From assembly GCA_024641805.1 (NCBI GenBank), contig JAHECJ010000057.1, positions 1 through 8,816 of the forward strand: a stretch of DNA of 8,816 nucleotides, in the 5' to 3' direction. Each line of letters begins with the position of its first letter. Within the stretch, counting starts at the first letter, position 1. The DNA comes from Desulfococcus sp. (GTDB lineage: Bacteria; Desulfobacterota; Desulfobacteria; Desulfobacterales; Desulfosalsimonadaceae). Shown here one piece after another: positions 6,128-8,816 of the stretch. The notes beneath the pieces are model-generated. The model saw only the letters and a program-made list of their open reading frames with translations, had not been told where the DNA came from and did not search any database. The position numbers were made by a program, and so were the translations under genes.

Positions 6128-6156
6128 TTGACTTGAAATTTAATTCCCCATATATA
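6128..6156 (+). promoter_or_regulatory. Candidate sigma-70 promoter for the hyf-like operon
   Basis: TTGACT (6128-6133; 5 of 6 matches to the -35 consensus) and TATATA (6151-6156; 4 of 6 matches to the -10) are separated by exactly 17 bases in an AT-rich stretch. Transcription would start near 6163, giving a leader of about 200 nt before the hyfB-like start codon. No sigma-54 GG/GC element was found in the same gap. Confidence 0.42.
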
Positions 6157-6232
6157 TGGCGGTTAAAATTTAAAAATGCCCTTTTTTGCAGCCATGCGAT
6201 GAAACGGGGCTATAGAAGATCGGGCGGATAGA

Positions 6233-6358
6233 ATGAAAGTGAAAGGGTTTACGGACAACACATCATGATTATGCACACTCAGGTGTCTATTCTGACGGGT
6301 GAAGGGGCAAATGAATGATTGGTCTCTGGTCGTCAGCCTGACCATACTGAATAACTGA
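6233..6358 (+). other. Leader with three short overlapping ORFs before hyfB
   Basis: Three small reading frames follow one another in the presumed leader: 6233-6268 (11 aa), 6265-6318 (17 aa, joined by an ATGA overlap) and 6311-6358 (15 aa, MNDWSLVVSLTILNN). The third overlaps the second by 8 bases and ends 7 bases before the hyfB ATG, at the GAGGAA site. The third has an AAGGGG site 3 bases upstream; the others have weak sites. The layout would allow translational coupling or a regulatory leader peptide. It may equally be chance, because none of these peptides is recognisable. Confidence 0.25.
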
Positions 6359-6365
6359 GGAATTT

Positions 6366-8324
6366 ATGGATCTTTTTTTTATATCTTTAGGGGTCATTCT
6401 GGCCGGCGGGTTGTTACCTCTTTTTATCCATCGGCGGTTTTTATTTATGAAAGCCCTCAGTGTGTTCGGCATCGCTACCGGGTGCTTACTGGGCTTGATC
6501 GGCGGGGTCGGGAAATTGTCAGCAACTGAACCGGTCACCGCCTCTTTTAATTATTTAAATATATTCTCCCTTTCTTTTACCATCGACGCTCTGGCCGCTT
6601 TTTTTCTGGTCGCCATTTTTTTTGTTTCTTTTTTAGCCGCCATTTACAGTTTCCATTACATGGACAAACCGGAAAAGGCACAGCGCACGGCGGTAAATTT
6701 TCTGTTTTTCAGTTTGCTGATTGTTTCCATGGCGCTGGTGGTGACCGCGGGGAATATAATCACATTTATGCTTGCCTGGGAAATCATGTCCCTGTCCTCC
6801 TACTTTCTGGTAATCTATGATCATCAGAAGCCTGAAAACCGCAAGGCCGGTTATCTTTATTTTGTTTTTTGCCATGTGGGGGCAATGTTCCTTTTTTCGG
6901 CGTTCGGACTGGTATACGGATTTTCCGGCAGTTTCGGATTCGAAAGTGCCGCCGCACTGCCCGAAACGGTCAAAATTATCGTCTTTGTACTGGCTTTTAT
7001 CGGGTTCGGTTCAAAGGCCGGTATTTTCCCTTTTCATGTCTGGCTGCCCCATGCGCATCCGGCAGCCCCCAGCCATATTTCCGCTGTTATGTCCGGGGTG
7101 ATGATCAAGACAGGAATATACGGCATTGTTCGGATGTACTCCTTGCTGGCAACACACACAATGATATTCGGCGAGATTGTCCTGATCGCCGGAATGATTT
7201 CCGGGTTACTGGGCGTTGTGTATGCACTTGGCCAGCAGGATATCAAACGGCTGCTGGCATACTCCAGTATTGAAAATATGGGAATCATTCTCATCGGTTT
7301 AGGTATCGGGATGATCGGTGTCGCCATGGGCCGGCCAGTGATGGCGGTGCTCGGATTTACGGGCGGACTGCTCCATGTGCTGAACCATTCCATATTCAAG
7401 TCACTGCTGTTCATGGGGGCCGGACTGGTCATTAAAAAAACCGGGACCGGCACCATCGACGCCCTGGGCGGACTTCTTAAAAACATGAAATTAACGGGCG
7501 TCACGTTTTTGATCGGCTCCCTGGCCATTTCAGGACTGCCGCCCTTGAACGGATTTGTCAGTGAGTTTTTCATTTATATGGGCGGTTTTCATGGTGTGGC
7601 CCTGAATAAAACGGCTTTTGCCTTAAGCCTTCTGGCAATTGTCAGTCTGGCCGTCATCGGGGGCCTGGCCCTGGCCTGTTTCTCAAAGGTGGTGGGTGTC
7701 GTTTTTCAGGGTGAGCCGCGCACCCCGGCTGCCGGAAACGCGGATGAAAAGGGCCCGGCAATGATCCTCCCCATGCTGTTACTCGCTGGTTTCTGTATCC
7801 TGATCGGTGTCTATCCAAAAGTATTTATCCTGATGGCTCTCAAAGGGGTCGCGTCACTCGAACTCGGTTATGGCCGGATTCCTCTGGTTCACTTCATTGA
7901 GTTGACCGGCAATATTACGCGGGCGGCGGCTATTTTCTTTGCGGTGCTGCTGGTGGTAATGGCGCTTCGTACCATTCTCTACCGGGGAAAAACAATCACC
8001 CGTTCCGGAACCTGGGGATGCGGTTTTACGCGGCCCACGGTTAAGATGCAATATACGGGTTCTTCCTATGCGGCATCGATTCTGGAATTTTTCAAACCCC
8101 TGGCCCCGCTGACCGAAGCACATCCGCCGGTTCTGGGCCGATTTCCTGTAAAAACCCATTATCACAGTCATGTAAATGATATTGCCGAACGCCACATGGG
8201 AAACATCATCGTACGCCCGGTTCAGTGGGTGTTCGATCAGCTGCGATGGATTCAGCACGGCGATATTCACCTGTATATCGGGTATATCCTCCTGGCCATC
8301 GTGGTGGTATTGTTTTTTGTATAA
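6366..8324 (+). CDS. hyfB: HyfB-like proton-channel subunit of a group 4 hydrogenase-type complex
   Basis: This integral membrane protein of 652 residues has about 15-16 helices and belongs to the Mrp/NuoL-like antiporter subunits. Its length matches HyfB/HycC (about 600-670). Proton-pathway residues seen are Glu139 in LAWEIMSLSSY (TM5 glutamate), Lys217 in GSKAGIFPFHVWLPHAHPAA, Lys248 in VMIKTGIY, and Lys345 in LHVLNHSIFKSLLF. Other conserved segments are QQDIKRLLAYSSIENMG (290-306) and SGLPPLNGFVSEF (389-401). The C-terminal part (about 547-652) has the HyfB-type tail with GTWGCGFTRPTVKMQYT, a HSHVND motif and a last membrane helix, which separates it from NuoL and MrpD. In such complexes this subunit moves H+ or Na+ across the cytoplasmic membrane, coupled to electron transfer in the peripheral arm. 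The ATG has GAGGAA 3-8 bases upstream. A hyfC-like gene follows after 74 bases with no terminator. Confidence 0.9.
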   Translation: MDLFFISLGVILAGGLLPLFIHRRFLFMKALSVFGIATGCLLGLIGGVGKLSATEPVTASFNYLNIFSLSFTIDALAAFFLVAIFFVSFLAAIYSFHYMDKPEKAQRTAVNFLFFSLLIVSMALVVTAGNIITFMLAWEIMSLSSYFLVIYDHQKPENRKAGYLYFVFCHVGAMFLFSAFGLVYGFSGSFGFESAAALPETVKIIVFVLAFIGFGSKAGIFPFHVWLPHAHPAAPSHISAVMSGVMIKTGIYGIVRMYSLLATHTMIFGEIVLIAGMISGLLGVVYALGQQDIKRLLAYSSIENMGIILIGLGIGMIGVAMGRPVMAVLGFTGGLLHVLNHSIFKSLLFMGAGLVIKKTGTGTIDALGGLLKNMKLTGVTFLIGSLAISGLPPLNGFVSEFFIYMGGFHGVALNKTAFALSLLAIVSLAVIGGLALACFSKVVGVVFQGEPRTPAAGNADEKGPAMILPMLLLAGFCILIGVYPKVFILMALKGVASLELGYGRIPLVHFIELTGNITRAAAIFFAVLLVVMALRTILYRGKTITRSGTWGCGFTRPTVKMQYTGSSYAASILEFFKPLAPLTEAHPPVLGRFPVKTHYHSHVNDIAERHMGNIIVRPVQWVFDQLRWIQHGDIHLYIGYILLAIVVVLFFV

Positions 8325-8398
8325 ATCCGTATTGAACGGAAAAATTAATTGGTATCGGTATTACATATTAAATTTAAATTAAAACATGATGAGGCGGC

Positions 8399-8816
8399 AT
8401 GATTAACTCCATCATTTTCTGGCTTTTGGCGATGCTTCTGGCGCCGCTGTGTTCAGGGGGCATTCTGAAAGTCAAAGCGTTTTTCGGCGGGAAAAAAGGC
8501 CCCCCGCTGCTGATCAATTATTACACGCTGATCAAGCTGTTTAAAAAGGGATCGGTATACAGTAACAGTACCACCTTTATTTTTAAGATGGGCCCCGTGG
8601 TCTCCCTGTGCTGTGCCGTCACAGTCCTTCTGTTTTTGCCTATTGCCGGACAATCCCCGGTGGTTTCTTTTCAGGGGGATGTGATCTTTATTCTGTACCT
8701 GCTGGGTCTGGGGCGGTTCTTTACCATTGCTGCGGCCATGGATACAGCGTCCCCATTTGAGGGCATGGGCGCCGCCCGGGAGGCATATTTCCCGATTATC
8801 TGCGAGGCCACCATGC
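8399..8816 (+). CDS. hyfC: HyfC/HycD-like membrane subunit (NuoH family), 3' end cut by window
   Basis: The first 139 codons of an open frame run off the window; the family is normally about 300-320 residues. An N-terminal membrane helix (SIIFWLLAMLLAPLCSGG) is followed by a cytoplasmic loop (KAFFGGKKGPPLL, then YYTLIKLFKKGSVY), which matches the start of HyfC/HycD/EchB-type proteins: the conserved GRKGPP-like and DLxKLFxK-like segments are recognisable. Near the cut end, LGRFFTIAAAMDTASPF then EGMGAAREAYF corresponds to the family's LDTGSPFGGMGASRE signature, the quinone-site-related region of NuoH homologues. This subunit anchors the hydrogenase-like peripheral arm to the membrane. The start ATG follows GAGG at 8391-8394, with 4 bases between. 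It sits 74 bases after hyfB, the usual B-C order of such operons. Whether the complex is a real hydrogenase cannot be told without the large subunit downstream. Confidence 0.88.
   Translation, partial: MINSIIFWLLAMLLAPLCSGGILKVKAFFGGKKGPPLLINYYTLIKLFKKGSVYSNSTTFIFKMGPVVSLCCAVTVLLFLPIAGQSPVVSFQGDVIFILYLLGLGRFFTIAAAMDTASPFEGMGAAREAYFPIICEATM

Noticed and set aside
6163..6345. Minus-strand 60-codon frame in the hyf leader
   Set aside because: No recognisable sequence and no supporting ribosome binding site; it lies opposite the likely promoter-leader region of the hyf-like operon.
8326..8340. TCCGT-ATTGA-ACGGA mini-hairpin after the hyfB stop
   Set aside because: The stem is only 5 bp and is followed by A residues and not T, so it is not a terminator; the hyfC-like gene follows at once.
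8326..8398. Possible tiny ORF (ATG ATG AGG CGG) just before hyfC
   Set aside because: It stops after five codons and is out of frame; the AGG bases serve as the ribosome binding site for the hyfC-like ATG.

Overview
The window looks like chromosomal DNA from an anaerobic, probably sulfate-reducing member of the Desulfobacterota. This is an inference from gene content: a HyfB/HyfC-type membrane-complex operon, a DASS-family anion transporter paired with a CBS-domain protein, a Hanks-type kinase fused to a formylglycine-generating-enzyme (FGE) fold, and a palindromic intergenic repeat. No rRNA, tRNA, CRISPR array or transposase is visible.

Layout. Positions 1-321 hold no gene I can support. 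From about 3400 down to 322 a minus-strand cluster reads PP2C phosphatase (2649-3398), then Ser/Thr kinase-FGE fusion (734-2557), then a small exported protein (322-741). The last two overlap by 8 bases. This is a compact reversible protein-phosphorylation module with an exported partner. The gap 3399-3792 holds a candidate promoter, a strong hairpin that probably terminates the neighbouring transporter operon, and a 121-bp palindromic repeat element (3667-3787). A second minus-strand operon reads tandem-CBS protein (5353-5913), then a DASS/SLC13-type transporter (3793-5277). Both genes have near-consensus ribosome binding sites.

The divergent gap 5914-6365 is AT-rich. It holds operator-like dyads on the CBS side and, on the other side, a plausible sigma-70 promoter with a leader of about 200 nt containing three short overlapping ORFs. 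Plus-strand genes then begin: a complete hyfB-like proton-channel subunit (6366-8324) and the first 139 codons of a hyfC-like subunit (8399 to the window end). These are the first two membrane subunits of a group 4 [NiFe]-hydrogenase-type or hydrogenase-related ion-pumping complex, whose catalytic subunits would lie beyond the window.

The points most worth following are the PP2C/kinase-FGE/exported-protein trio, the DASS transporter whose two SNT substrate/sodium motifs are both altered and which is paired with a CBS nucleotide sensor, and the palindromic element next to the transporter stop codon.
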